NCBI RefSeq assembly: GCF_000745265.1 | Contig: NZ_JQNN01000002.1 | Span: 1 to 64,000 of the forward strand | DNA: 64,000 nt | Reading direction: 5' to 3' | Source: Massilia sp. 9096 | GTDB taxonomy: Bacteria > Pseudomonadota > Gammaproteobacteria > Burkholderiales > Burkholderiaceae_D | Notes under the pieces: model-generated | Database searches by the model: none | Seen by the model: only the letters and a program-made list of their open reading frames with translations | What the model was told of the DNA's origin: nothing | Translations under genes and position numbers: made by a program | Shown here: piece after piece, positions 1 through 9,553 of the stretch | Position numbering within the stretch: the first letter of the stretch is position 1 | How the letters are laid out: each line of letters starts with the position of its first letter

Positions 1-60
1 GAGATTAGCAACTTATAACGCCGGGCGGACGACACCTCGCGCGTTCCGACACTCCGTATT

Positions 61-862
61 TATAAGCAGCTTATACTTGCGGCGCTTGGCAAGGACCCGC
101 GTCCGGCGCGATGGCGCGCCGCCGAGCAACGTGACTATATTGGGTGGTTCCCGCCGCCTGGGGCACGACGCCCACGCAGATCAGCAGCACGCGGCCGTCC
201 AGCATGTGAAGTCGAATTGGTGAGCGTTCAGACCGACATGGCAGGCGATGGTGTGACGGATCAGATCCGGACTGTCGACCGACACTCCCTATCCGGCGAC
301 AATGGTTCCACAACCATTTATAAGCAGCTTATATAAGATAGAGGGCACATGAGATCGCTGGACCTTTTTGTAAGCAGCTTATATTACGCTTCACGTTGCA
401 TACAGGAAGTGGCGCGCGTGGTTGCGATATCAACAGCCTGGACGTTTGCACGGTCTCGACCAAACATAAGCGGTTGTGATCGTCAGCTCGCATGACTGTC
501 GCTTCCTGAACATCAGCGCGTGCCAGAGTAAGAAGGACAGCGCGAAGTAAGAGCCGAGTGCGCATCGCCTCGGGTTGCAGTAGACAATCGAGCGGCCCCG
601 CACAATTAAGAAAACCGCACATGTGCACATAAACGATGCGACTGTTTGAGCAGCCTTTCGCGTGTGAGGTCTCACCGATGCGAAAGACCAAGTGCATTAA
701 TGTGGCTACACGCGACAGCGCATCCATCACCCAAGTTGGCTCACCCGCGGGTGCCGGCACCGTGGACCGATCGTTCGGGCCTTTCTCTGCAGTCCGGTCA
801 CTACCGTTGTGGGCGCAGCTGCCCGACAACCGTCACCACGACCCGGTTATAAGCAGCATATA
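61..862. repeat. Palindrome cluster TATAAGCAGCTTATA (candidate centromere or operator)
   Basis: A 15-bp palindrome (TATAAGC-A-GCTTATA) is perfect at 61-75 and 319-333. It has one mismatch at 369-383 (TGTAAGC...) and one at 848-862 (...GCATATA). A half-site, GCAACTTATAA, lies at 8-18. The sites are irregularly spaced in gene-free DNA downstream of parB. That placement and the perfect dyad suggest a ParB-bound parS-like centromere. Binding by another regulator is equally compatible with the sequence. Confidence 0.6.
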
Positions 863-1429
863 TTGCAAAATTCGAGCAGCGGTCACTGCCCAACTGTCGA
901 GCGCATACGCGCACATCGATCGTACTATCCGGGCAATTAGTCACGACTTCCCGGCTTCCGTCGCATGATGCAGCAAACTTGTCACCTTGCCACGCTAGCC
1001 GCCGCGCGCCGTAACCACCTAGCATATGAAGCTTGCATTACGTCCCTGATCGTACTCACCTTTTGACGACATGCCGAATCTCCGCAGGATACATCGGCGA
1101 AAGCTCAGGACGTCTCTCGTCCATACACGCGCCAAGGCGTCTGTGCTCGTTCCAATTGGCAACACCTTCATGCCTATCGAGAACCATGTACGCGATTGAA
1201 CAGATTGCGGATGCGCTCAGGGGATAGGGCGCTGCGAATCAGGCTGGGTACCCCATCGTTCTGAGAACAACAGCCATGGCAGTAGCGTCCAATCTAGTAG
1301 GCGTCGCAACCACGTGTTCTATCGAGAGCGACATCGACTATTTGCTGTACAGGGGCTTATTTGGGAATGGCAGTGGGTACGTGCCCTGTGAGTCTCCGCA
1401 GTGTAGACGGTGCGTTCGCGCACGACACA

Positions 1430-2033
1430 GTCCCCGTAAAGGCTCACCCTAACGTCGTCTCCTACCTGGCGGGCTCACCTTTCGTCCGACACACGTTTAA
1501 TGAGGACCGCCACCTAGGCCTATTAGGCAACGAATACCATGTAAACCACATCGCACTGACCTGCATGACGCGATCAGTCGCACAGACTGGTGCCTGCGGC
1601 ATGCCACGCTGGTGGAACAACAGCCTCCGATGCCAAGGAAAGCACATCTCAGCAGCGGCAGTAGGACAGTCCCTGGCGAAGCTCACCTTATGGCCGATGC
1701 CATGTGGGCTGACTAAAGAGCGTCAGGTTTTCTCCGCATGCATCCAAGCAGAGCAGCAATAACCTGCGGGAAGACTGGAATGACCGTCATTGCATATGAA
1801 CGACGCACCGCCAGCATTGCGATGCTCATGCGATCTACACATCCCGTACATCCCGCTTCACGTAGACGCTCACCTTTCGATTTCAGCACGAGGCGTAGGC
1901 GCCCGTTTTTGCGACCGGACATTGGTAAATGGCCGCTAACACGTCGTACGCCCCACTATGGGCAGCGCACGTGCCCTGGTATGTCAAATTGATAGGTCAG
2001 GCCAGATGGTGAGTCCCTGTAGGCTCTCACCTT
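1430..2033 (-). repeat. Iterons in inverted orientation left of parB
   Basis: Three clear matches to the reverse complement of the origin iteron occur at 1430-1450, 1669-1689 and 2013-2033 (GTCCCTGTAGG...CTCACCTT). Degenerate versions are seen near 1459-1479 and 1857-1877. They face the opposite way to the iterons beside rep and lie on the other side of parAB. They could act in incompatibility or handcuffing copy control, or be the remains of an older origin half. Confidence 0.6.
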
Positions 2034-2350
2034 TGTTCGGTAGAGCGGTGCCGCTCCGTATTGGTGAAGTGGTACGTCGGGTGCGGTATCGCGTGTCAGC
2101 GGTTCCCGATCGCGACGATGAAGAGGGGCAGTATGTCTACGTCTATCGCTTGGGTCGAAATGGACGTCTGGAGCCTACAGCCTAGGAGCCAGTCTCCTCA
2201 CGCAAAACGATCAGATTTAGCTTTAACTGCTCGGCGCCGGGATGAACGCATCGCCGCTAGAACAACAAAGGGCGCTACCGGCACCCTTAAACTACTCATT
2301 GCCCCGGCGCGACACGTTTTCCATGTCACTCACGACGAGGCGACGCTCGA

Positions 2351-3424
2351 TCAACCAGACGTCTTCGACAACTTGTCCCTCTTAGGGAGCTCGAGGGTAC
2401 CAGCCAACTCCCGCAACGCCGCCATGGCGCGCTGCAGGGCAACATCGACGTCGACCCCATCTTCGACCTGAATAACGATATCGCGCGACTTCACTTGGAC
2501 GCGAAAGGCGGATTCACCGTTCTTGTCGCTGATGGTGCGTGGTGTCGGTGCCTTGGTGCGAACCCGCTTCGCCTCAAACGGCTTGAGCAGCACGGCGCGC
2601 AGCTCAGCTTGGTCCATCTGGGGTTTGTCAATCAACACCTCGGCGGAGCGCACGATCGTGTTCTCGCCATCTGGATGTTTGGCTAATGCCTCTTTGATGA
2701 CCCGCGCCTTGCGATAGGTGACAAGTTCCGGGTACTTCGCCATGAGTTCGAGCAGCGATACGGGCAAATCGAACAGGCTCAAACATTGAGACACGCGGGC
2801 TTGTGTGCAACCGAACACAGTTGCCACCTCAGCTTGCGTCGACGCGTAGCCTTCCTTCAATGCCGTCCGGTAGGCCAAGCCGCGTTCATAATCCGACAGC
2901 TTGACGTTGCTTTCGTTGTGGACCAGCGTCGCCAAACACGCGTCGCGGTCAGATAAGTGCATGACGCGGGCGTCAAGTTCGGACCAGCCAACTAGCCGTG
3001 CGGCGCGAACGCGGCGATGACCAGCGATCAGCTCGAATTTGCCGCTATCAAGCGCCCGAACCGTGATCGGTTCGTCTTGCCCACGGCCTTTTAAGGTTTC
3101 GCCGAGCAGTTGTAGTTCGGTCTCGTCATACTTTTTTCGCGGCTGATAGGGCGAGTCGACGATTAAGTGCAGCGGAATGCGGCGCGACGGCGACGTCACT
3201 TCTTCTACCGTCGGCGCAACCACGATCTTATCGGTCGGCTGACGTTCCTGTTGCTGGCTGTCACTCAACAGGTCGGTCAAGGATTTCGATGGACCGCTCG
3301 GTAAATCGTTCATATGCATCGGCGCGGTGGTGCGGCCAGGGCTACGCAGGCGTTCGGCCAAGGACGCATTGAAATCGGCCTCAGTTTGCTGGTGTTTCGT
3401 CACAAAATCTCCGTATCTATCCAT
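2351..3424 (-). CDS. parB: ParB-family partition protein
   Basis: Centromere-binding protein of the plasmid partition system, 357 aa. The N-terminal ParB/Srx-like CTP-binding fold covers about residues 80-175. It carries the substrate signature SPYQPRK (91-97) and the conserved GHRRVRAARL box (135-144; family form GERRxRA). A helix-turn-helix follows at about 195-220 (TQAEVATVFGCTQARVSQ). The C-terminal third should be the dimerisation region. The first ~75 residues are Gln/Ser/Pro-rich, as expected for the ParA-contacting arm. The gene starts 12 nt after the parA stop and is surely co-transcribed with it. The ATG at 3424 has only a weak ribosome-binding site, consistent with translational coupling. 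Confidence 0.95.
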   Translation of the reverse strand: MDRYGDFVTKHQQTEADFNASLAERLRSPGRTTAPMHMNDLPSGPSKSLTDLLSDSQQQERQPTDKIVVAPTVEEVTSPSRRIPLHLIVDSPYQPRKKYDETELQLLGETLKGRGQDEPITVRALDSGKFELIAGHRRVRAARLVGWSELDARVMHLSDRDACLATLVHNESNVKLSDYERGLAYRTALKEGYASTQAEVATVFGCTQARVSQCLSLFDLPVSLLELMAKYPELVTYRKARVIKEALAKHPDGENTIVRSAEVLIDKPQMDQAELRAVLLKPFEAKRVRTKAPTPRTISDKNGESAFRVQVKSRDIVIQVEDGVDVDVALQRAMAALRELAGTLELPKRDKLSKTSG

Positions 3425-3436
3425 GCCCAGCGCTGC

Positions 3437-4552
3437 TTACGCCACGCGCAGGCCTTCTTTCTGCGGGCTAAAGCTCAACATGCCCATTCGCTCAACCAAC
3501 TCACGAGTTGCCGCCCGTAACTCATCAGCAGGCGCACTTGTAGGGCGGGACAAGGCCAGTGGCAAGCCATCGTCTTCGTCAAGCACCTTCTTGAATTCTT
3601 CGCTTGAGCTGATCTGGTTGTCCATCCACGCTTCGGGGTACTTGCTGGTCAGTGCAATCACCTGGGCCGCGACCCGGACCCGCTTCGCGTCGAAGAAGTT
3701 GCCGAGTACGGACAACTGGGGGAACTTGCTATACGTGTTTTTCATCTCGCCGATGACGTCCGCGAGATACGACACCGACTTCGTGCTATAGCGCTCCATT
3801 GACACCGGCGCCACCGCGAAATCACTCGCGAGCAAGGCGCCGCGAGTCGTCTGGTTCTTCGCTGGCGGTGCGTCGAACATCACGATGTCATACTGGGAGA
3901 GATCGAGGTTCGGGTTGCGGCCGGACAGTCCCTCGTCAAGCCAGCGCGCAATCGCCAGTTCTGGCTTCTTGCCCATAATGGCATCCACCGTAAACAGCGC
4001 TTCGAGTCGGTCAAGCGTCACTTCTGACGGAATCAGGTGCGGGCCGTTTTCGCCGTAGGGCCTCTTGATCACGTCGGCGAGCGGTCGTACCGCACCATTT
4101 TGCTGCCACTGCGGTAACAAATGACCAAGGTGATGCTCGACACAGGTCGATTGTGCGAGCCCCGCGGCTGTGGCTTCTTCTGGTGTGAGTTCAGGGTCGT
4201 AACCGAACGAAATCGTGAGGTTGGCTTGGAAGTCGAGATCCACCACCAGTACGCGCAATCCCATCAGCGCAAGGATGCACGCGATGTTCGAGCTGATCGT
4301 CGTTTTGCCAACGCCCCCCTTAGGCGCATAAACCGTCAAAATACGTTTGAGCTTGGGAGCGAGGTTGTATTTGCGTGCGCGGTAAGCCGCCAAATCGAAG
4401 ACGTTTTCTACCGTAAAAATCCGTGTCTTTGGTCCACTTCCGCCTTGGCGCTCGATCTGCAGACTGGCCTCGTCCGCATCACGGCGTACCGAATCTACGC
4501 TAATCCCGAGCAGCTTTGCCACGCCTTGTACCTTGAATGTTTTACGTCCCAA
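3437..4552 (-). CDS. parA: ParA-family partition ATPase with N-terminal HTH
   Basis: Type Ia partition ATPase, 371 aa, that would move plasmid copies through ParB-stimulated ATP hydrolysis on the nucleoid. An N-terminal MerR-like HTH (VQGVAKLLGISVDSVRRD, residues 8-25) precedes the deviant Walker A KGGVGKTT (78-85), the A' strand VLVVDLDFQAN (about 115) and Walker B DIVMFDAPP (about 220). The HTH points to autoregulation at the TTGCAAGG repeats upstream. The proposed start is TTG at 4552, preceded by GGGGAG with a 6-nt spacer. The frame stays open upstream to a stop near 4590 with no ATG or GTG, so a slightly longer product from a rare codon cannot be excluded. Confidence 0.95.
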   Translation of the reverse strand: MGRKTFKVQGVAKLLGISVDSVRRDADEASLQIERQGGSGPKTRIFTVENVFDLAAYRARKYNLAPKLKRILTVYAPKGGVGKTTISSNIACILALMGLRVLVVDLDFQANLTISFGYDPELTPEEATAAGLAQSTCVEHHLGHLLPQWQQNGAVRPLADVIKRPYGENGPHLIPSEVTLDRLEALFTVDAIMGKKPELAIARWLDEGLSGRNPNLDLSQYDIVMFDAPPAKNQTTRGALLASDFAVAPVSMERYSTKSVSYLADVIGEMKNTYSKFPQLSVLGNFFDAKRVRVAAQVIALTSKYPEAWMDNQISSSEEFKKVLDEDDGLPLALSRPTSAPADELRAATRELVERMGMLSFSPQKEGLRVA

Positions 4553-4603
4553 GTCCGTCTCCCCGAAATTTGATGTCGTAATTTTCTCCTAACCAATCCT
4601 TCC

Positions 4604-4686
4604 GTGCAAGGAAAAGATCTACATTTCAGGATAAATCCTTGCAACAATCCCGGGTTACTAACTTTAAGCGCTTGCCTTGCAAGGAA
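4604..4686. promoter_or_regulatory. Candidate parA operator repeats
   Basis: Three related motifs lie upstream of parA: GTGCAAGGAA at 4604-4613, ATCCTTGCAA at 4635-4644, and the perfect palindrome CCTTGCAAGG at 4675-4684. Their spacing (about 31 and 40 bp) and position fit an operator for the HTH-containing ParA. The binding partner is inferred. Confidence 0.5.
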
Positions 4687-5262
4687 CGTTTACCCACTAA
4701 CGCTTAGGTTAAGGTGAGACCGTACAGGGACTTGCCTAATGAGCTTGTCGTATTGGAACAGCTTGCAGAATGTGGTGCAGTTGATCCGGTGCTAGCTGAA
4801 CTGGTACAGCAACGTTATGTCGTTTTCGCGTATTCGGGCAAAAGCCGAACGCGGTGTCTCAAAGGTGAACCCCTACAGGGACCTGTCTGTAGGGCGACCC
4901 GAGATCGCGTCGTGAGGCCGCCAACTGTAGAGCACGATCGGCGGCGTTCCTAAGGTGAGATTGGCCAGGGACTAGCTCACGCATGCGTGCGCGTAAAATC
5001 TCTTCTAGCCCCACTAGTCACCCGTCAGACGACAGCCAAGGTGAGCTTCCATAGGGACAGCGGATCGGAACTACCCCTTCCCAACTGCGCAGGTAAGGTG
5101 AGACCCTACAGGGAGTTAATCACGTGCTCGACGTTTGTTTGTGTATCCAGCGCAGCTAGCAGACCGACATGTCGGCAGAAAGTCATACGTCCAGTGAGGC
5201 AATATAAGGTCTGTGATGTTCTGTTGGGCGTCGTGTTGGCAAACCAATGTACATTGTGTACG

Positions 5263-5570
5263 TATTGAGAGGTTTTATTTGAAAAACAAAGTTAACCCCT
5301 GTTTACCTGTTTACGGTCGCTGAAACTCAGCAGCCATGCGGTTCTCCGCGGTTTGAGGTGAGACCGTACGGTCACTTCGGTGAGCTCATACAGGGACATT
5401 GGTGAGGTCTTCCGGGGAGGTCAAGGCTGTCGGGTGAGATGATGCAGGGAGACAAGGTGAGTGCATTCAGGTACCCATAACCTCAATGGTGAGTGTGAGC
5501 AGGGACGTGGAATGGCTTTGGTGAGCCGATACAGGGACTAGCGCATCGGCAGGTGAGCTTCGACGGGGAC
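5263..5570 (+). repeat. Origin block copy A (conserved box plus eight phased iterons)
   Basis: It begins with a conserved box (TATTGAG, then GAAAAACAAAGTTAACCC, then TTTACCTGTTTACGGTCGCTG). Eight iterons follow at start-to-start distances 22, 22, 32, 23, 32, 32 and 32 bp. The first iteron contains the perfect palindrome GACCGTACGGTC (5362-5373). Copy B at 5850-6156 has the same order and spacing. Confidence 0.75.
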
Positions 5571-5849
5571 ATAGCAGGCTGGTATCAGCGCACATTCAAG
5601 TGCCTAGTAACGGGTAACAGTCGGTCATAACAGGATGCGGACGTTCAGTCACGCCGATATACCCAAAACATAGCGAACAGGCCTCATCCATGCAGCCGAG
5701 CGTATTTGGAAACCGATACCGCATACTGCAGTTGTCCTCGATGATGCTGGCGATTGAGTCAGGGACCCAGCCTTCGCGCGTTACACCGTCATATTAGTCA
5801 GCTAGTAGCGGGTTAGGGGTTTTTGATCTAATGCCTAAAAACCCACATG

Positions 5850-6156
5850 TATTGAGTGGTTTTGGTTGAAAAACAAAGTTAACCCTGGTTTACCTGTTTA
5901 CGGTCGCTGGAAGCCAGTATCCATGCGGGTTGCACCAGATTGAGGTGAGACTGTCCAGTCACTTCGGTGAGATTTCACAGGGACATGGGTGAGACTGTAC
6001 AGGGACTGGGCGAGCGCCAGGTGAGAGAGGGCAGGAACCGAAGGTGAGCGGGTTCAGGTAGGTAGCGCACCAAAGGTGAGTGCGTCCGGGGACGAGCGGA
6101 AGAAATGGTGAGCATACACAGGGACCTTGATGCTGAAAGTGAGATCCTACGGGGAC
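5850..6156 (+). repeat. Origin block copy B (conserved box plus eight phased iterons)
   Basis: Second copy of the block at 5263-5570, offset by 587 bp. The box is nearly identical and the iterons follow at 22, 22, 32, 23, 32, 32 and 31 bp. The palindrome in the first iteron is GACTGTCCAGTC (5949-5960). Relative to copy A both arms changed together (CCG/CGG to CTG/CAG), so the dyad is largely kept. Confidence 0.75.
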
Positions 6157-6687
6157 CTCTGGTTGCTGACCGAGGACAACATTTTAAGGCGAACGGACTA
6201 TCAGCGGCGCTTAGTTTGATTGTCACCCGTATCGCTTGTTAAGGTGAGTGGTTTCAGGGGCTCAAACGCCAAACCGACCCGGAAGGTGAGATTGTACGGG
6301 GACCCCGTTGTAGCATCGGCTGCTGTTTGAACTGACGTTTTTGTGGTCTACGTGGACTTGGGCGTGTGTCTGCTACCGGCAACCCTGCGGCGAATGGTCC
6401 TGATCACGGTAGAAGGTGAGGGTCCACAGGGACCATATCGTCGCTCCGGGTCTCAAAGGTGAGCTTGTGCAGGGACATCCAAAATTAAGATGATCGGAAA
6501 CGCTGGTCATCACCATCACCTGGTGGCGTTTCGCCCTCGATGTTGTGCTTGCGGGCTCATCGTTTATGCGCCAGCCTTGCGCGCGTTCTCCGGATGGATT
6601 AAAGGTGAGCTTTTACGGTGACTCGGTATGCTGTCAGCGCTTGAAGGTGAGGAATTACAGGGAGACGATGATTGGTGAAAGCCACAT

Positions 6688-6707
6688 TTCACCCTTACTA
6701 AGGTGAA
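6688..6707. promoter_or_regulatory. Inverted half-iterons, probable rep operator
   Basis: TTCACC (6688-6693) and GGTGAA (6702-6707) form an inverted repeat with an 8-bp centre, ending 5 bp before the -35 box of rep. The arms match the AAGGTGA core of the iterons. In Rep_3/RepA plasmids, Rep dimers bind such inverted half-iterons to repress rep, so autoregulation is the likely role. Confidence 0.6.
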
Positions 6708-6712
6708 TACGC

Positions 6713-6742
6713 TTGACTCACTCCTGATAACTCATGTAATAA
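6713..6742 (+). promoter_or_regulatory. rep promoter (sigma-70 type)
   Basis: TTGACT (6713-6718), an 18-bp spacer and TAATAA (6737-6742). Transcription would start near 6749. That makes the TTG at 6749 an unlikely start codon and favours the GTG at 6794 with its purine-rich leader. Confidence 0.5.
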
Positions 6743-6793
6743 TGCACGTTGGCAACTGGTAAACGCGGCGTGGCGAGGACGGGGGAAGGGCAA

Positions 6794-8161
6794 GTGGCAG
6801 ACAAGAGCAAAGACACCGCTGCCGCTAGTGGCGATCTCGTCGACATGGCGAACAAGCCCCCAGCGCCACGTTCAGAGTTGGAGATCCGTAAGTCCAACGA
6901 AGCGATTGGTTTACGGGTCGTGTCGGGCCGACTAACCCTATTAAATCGCAAGGTCTTCAACGTCCTTATGTACCACGCCCAGCGCATTCGTAAGCTGGGA
7001 CAAGACGCGCCGATCGACACGCCAGCGGCGCAAAAATACTTTTGGGTGCCGCTCTCGGTCTTGGCCAGAAATGCCAGCTATGACAGCCGCGACATGCAGT
7101 TTCTGCGCGAGCAGATCGCAGAAATGCAAGACATCAAACTGCTGCTGGAGACTGATCGTCAGTGGACAAGTGAGCGTCTGATTGCGTCGGTCACGTTCGT
7201 CAATCCGAAGGGCCTACACAGCCGTAGCGGCCAAGTGTGGGTCGGGTTCGCCTTCCCGCCCGAAGTGCACGAAAGTGTGATGCAGCCGGAAACCTATACC
7301 CGGCTCAGCATTCACTACCAAGGCTTACTCAAATCAGGCACGGCGCTCGCACTGTACGAGTTGTGCCGACGTTATGCGACCAATCCATCGAAATTGACGT
7401 CGACGTACAGTGTCGAGCACTGGTACGGACTACTCACGGGTAACCCGATGCCGGAAAAACCAGAAGATCTCCCTGAGTACAAGTACTTCAAGCGGGACGT
7501 CCTCAAAAATGCCATCGCCGAAGTCAATCGCGTGACTGACATCGAGGTGGAACTCATCGAGCACAAGCTGGGCCGGCGCGTCCAGCAATTGCAGTTCCGC
7601 GTCGAGTTCAAGCCCGAGACCCAGAACGAACCACGCACCCCCTTTACGATCGACCTGAGCTTGCTCGAAAAGTTGATGGCCTTGGGCATGACTCAGCAAG
7701 AGGGCAGTAACGTCATCGGTGAGTATTCGGACGAGAAAATCAGCCAGGCCCTGGCAGTGGTCGAGGCGCGGATCAGCGCCGCCAGTGGCGGACCGATCCA
7801 TTCGAAGGTCGCGTATCTGCGCTGGGCATTAAAGAGCGATGCAAAACTGCCAGAAAAAAAGGCCGAACCAAAGGTCAAAAATGGTGTAGTGCCAGATGGC
7901 CCGACCTTGCTCGAGCGCTTTTTGGCTGCACGTGCCAAGCTCGCTCTGGACGTGTTCAAGGAAATGGATGCTGACCAGCGCACGGCGACCTACGAACAGT
8001 TCAAAGGGCAGGCCACCGGCAAAGTACCGACGCTCGATAAAGCACTCGAGCACGGTGTGACGCGTACCGCCCTCAGCCTATGGTACGCGGACGCCCTTTG
8101 GGGTGAACCGACGGTGGAAAAATTGTCCCACTTTGCGGACAAGAGTCAGGTCTTGATTTAA
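6794..8161 (+). CDS. Rep_3-family replication initiator
   Basis: Replication initiation protein expected to bind the upstream iterons and open the origin. The core ELEIRKSNEAIGL...LTLLNRKVFNVL (just after the N-terminus) opens the first winged-helix domain of Rep_3 (RepB/RepA) initiators. The segment TALALYELCRRYATNPSKLTSTYSVEHWYGLLTG is typical of that family, and KYFKRDVLKNAIAEVN leads into the second domain. The product is about 455 aa, longer than small-plasmid Rep proteins and like those of large betaproteobacterial plasmids; the C-terminal extension (after about 300) has no recognised domain. I chose GTG 6794 because GGGGGAAGGG precedes it and the promoter lies just upstream; TTG 6749 would add 15 residues. 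Confidence 0.9.
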   Translation: MADKSKDTAAASGDLVDMANKPPAPRSELEIRKSNEAIGLRVVSGRLTLLNRKVFNVLMYHAQRIRKLGQDAPIDTPAAQKYFWVPLSVLARNASYDSRDMQFLREQIAEMQDIKLLLETDRQWTSERLIASVTFVNPKGLHSRSGQVWVGFAFPPEVHESVMQPETYTRLSIHYQGLLKSGTALALYELCRRYATNPSKLTSTYSVEHWYGLLTGNPMPEKPEDLPEYKYFKRDVLKNAIAEVNRVTDIEVELIEHKLGRRVQQLQFRVEFKPETQNEPRTPFTIDLSLLEKLMALGMTQQEGSNVIGEYSDEKISQALAVVEARISAASGGPIHSKVAYLRWALKSDAKLPEKKAEPKVKNGVVPDGPTLLERFLAARAKLALDVFKEMDADQRTATYEQFKGQATGKVPTLDKALEHGVTRTALSLWYADALWGEPTVEKLSHFADKSQVLI

Positions 8162-8331
8162 GCGTCAACCGACTCGCACGACCGGTCAGCCTGCTGCAAA
8201 CCCCGAAACACCAACAACCCGAGGCATGGCTGCTCGCGCAGAATGCGCGTCACGGACGCTAAGCGACAGTCGCCGGTTCTGGTGCAAATTCTGGATGGGG
8301 GAGAGTAGGCTGAGCCGGATGCCCTGTCAGT

Positions 8332-8565
8332 TCATGCAGCCAGGACAGCTGCCCAGACTTCGGACGGAGTTTGCCCCTGAGTTGCCAGGGCTCGCAGGTC
8401 AAACTGGCCTTTGCGAATGCGATGCATGAGCTCAACGCCACGAATTGTCGTGGCAGCGGAAGCGAAGCTCTTCAGTCCGAGCATGACACCCAGCCTGGTC
8501 TTTATGTTGCGATGGTCCTGCTCGATCAGATTGTTCAGGTATTTTGACGAGCGAAGCTCCCTCAC
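8332..8565 (-). pseudogene. C-terminal fragment of an IS6-family transposase
   Basis: The 77-residue frame contains KYLNNLIEQDHRNIKTRL and GVELMHRIRKGQF, the end of the DDE domain and C-terminus of IS6/IS26-type transposases, including the catalytic Glu (IEQDH). The N-terminal HTH and both catalytic Asp residues are absent upstream, so this is a remnant. A more complete but mutated relative lies at 53005-53542. Confidence 0.85.
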
Positions 8566-8630
8566 GTCGATTACGGACTTAAGACAGGTGCGATCAGCCT
8601 AAAACAAGGCCAACCCTAAGACGCGCACGT

Positions 8631-9515
8631 TCAGCGCCGCACGCCTCGAGTGAGCATCGCCTCGGTCATGGAGGCAAGTCGATCGGTCATCGTCTGGATG
8701 TGGGACACGGCCAGGTGAGGCTCATTCGCGAGCAGCTGCTTATACAGCAGTGAAACGATCGGGATCGCGTCCACGGCGCTCACCGGTACCGAGACCGCCG
8801 TGCGATTGCGTTGGATGAGCCTGACGAAGTAGTGCGAGTCTTGGAACTCGATCCAAAGCGACTTGTCGTGCTCGCGACCATGACCGTCGAATTTCAACGA
8901 CCTTAGCTTGTTTTCGAGCAGCGCCAGCAGCTGGTAGCACTCCTGCACCGTGAGCTGGACCGTGATCTTGTTCGGCCAGTCGAACGCGCGGCGGCCGCCG
9001 GCGCCGCCCAGGGCGATCGTGCCCTCGATCTGGACCGTGTGCTGGTTGCCCTTTCTCGTGCACGCTTCGCTGATGCACAGCGCAGCGGACGAGCCGAAGA
9101 TGTGGAAGCTGTAGTACGGCGGCGCCGCCCGCTCCGCAGCTGGCGAAGAGGTGAGGGCGGGTACGACGCCCAGCTCGACCAGGTAGCGACGCGCACCGGC
9201 CGCGCGGGTGCTGCGCTGCGCGATCGCCTCGACGGCATCGAAGAACCGGCGCTGCTCCACGCGTGCGATCGCCACAAGCTCGTCGAGTGCTGCGCTGGCG
9301 CCCAAACCGCGCAACGTTGCGCGCACGCGCGGGTCGACCGCGCGCACCGTCGCCTCGAGCGCGTCACGCTGCGCAACGTCGCCCGCGGCGAACGCGCGCA
9401 GCGCCAGCCCAAAGCCTTTGCCCGCGTCGGACCTGGCCAGTTCGTGCAGCTGCTCGCGAGTCAACGCCGGCAGCTTGGCTTGGTCAAGAATAACAGCGAT
9501 TTCGGAAACTTTCAT
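8631..9515 (-). CDS. Conserved plasmid protein of unknown function
   Basis: A 294-aa soluble protein with no signal peptide or membrane segment. The N-terminal half (about 1-130) is Ala/Arg-rich and helical (LTREQLHELARSDAGKGFGLALRAF, then RATLRGLGASAALDELVAIARVEQRRF). The C-terminal half is more structured, with SFHIFGSSAALCISEA, ITVQLTVQECYQLLALLENKLRSLKF and a run of aromatic and charged residues. No catalytic motif is recognisable. It lies 38 nt beyond the tyrosine recombinase stop on the same strand, so the two may be one transcript and it could assist recombination or plasmid maintenance; that is a guess from position only. Confidence 0.7.
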   Translation of the reverse strand: MKVSEIAVILDQAKLPALTREQLHELARSDAGKGFGLALRAFAAGDVAQRDALEATVRAVDPRVRATLRGLGASAALDELVAIARVEQRRFFDAVEAIAQRSTRAAGARRYLVELGVVPALTSSPAAERAAPPYYSFHIFGSSAALCISEACTRKGNQHTVQIEGTIALGGAGGRRAFDWPNKITVQLTVQECYQLLALLENKLRSLKFDGHGREHDKSLWIEFQDSHYFVRLIQRNRTAVSVPVSAVDAIPIVSLLYKQLLANEPHLAVSHIQTMTDRLASMTEAMLTRGVRR

Positions 9516-9553
9516 TTATCGATCGACCGCATGCTAAGCCTGTCCCGTCCTGT

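Larger units (their letters stand above)
1..2350. other. Non-coding left flank of the partition locus
   Basis: No convincing gene is seen here; open frames on both strands are short, overlap one another and resemble no family I know. The stretch instead holds the palindrome cluster (61-862) and several iteron-like sequences in minus orientation (1430-2033), both listed separately. It lies downstream of parB, a common place for centromere and incompatibility repeats. Confidence 0.6.
4711..6664 (+). repeat. Iteron field and replication origin (about 27 iterons)
   Basis: A 21-bp iteron, AAGGTGAG-N7-AGGGAC with variation at the ends, recurs about 27 times, always on the plus strand. Copies start near 4711, 4862, 4952, 5038, 5095, 5355, 5377, 5399, 5431, 5454, 5486, 5518, 5550, 5942, 5964, 5986, 6018, 6041, 6073, 6105, 6136, 6241, 6283, 6413, 6456, 6602 and 6644. 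The field ends just upstream of the Rep_3 initiator gene, its expected binder. No gene is supportable between parA and rep, so this 2.2-kb gap is the origin and copy-control region. Confidence 0.85.

Noticed and set aside
4711..6664. CRISPR array
   Set aside because: Repeats are 21 bp, degenerate at both ends, with irregular gaps of 1 to over 350 bp and no cas genes; they are iterons next to a Rep gene.
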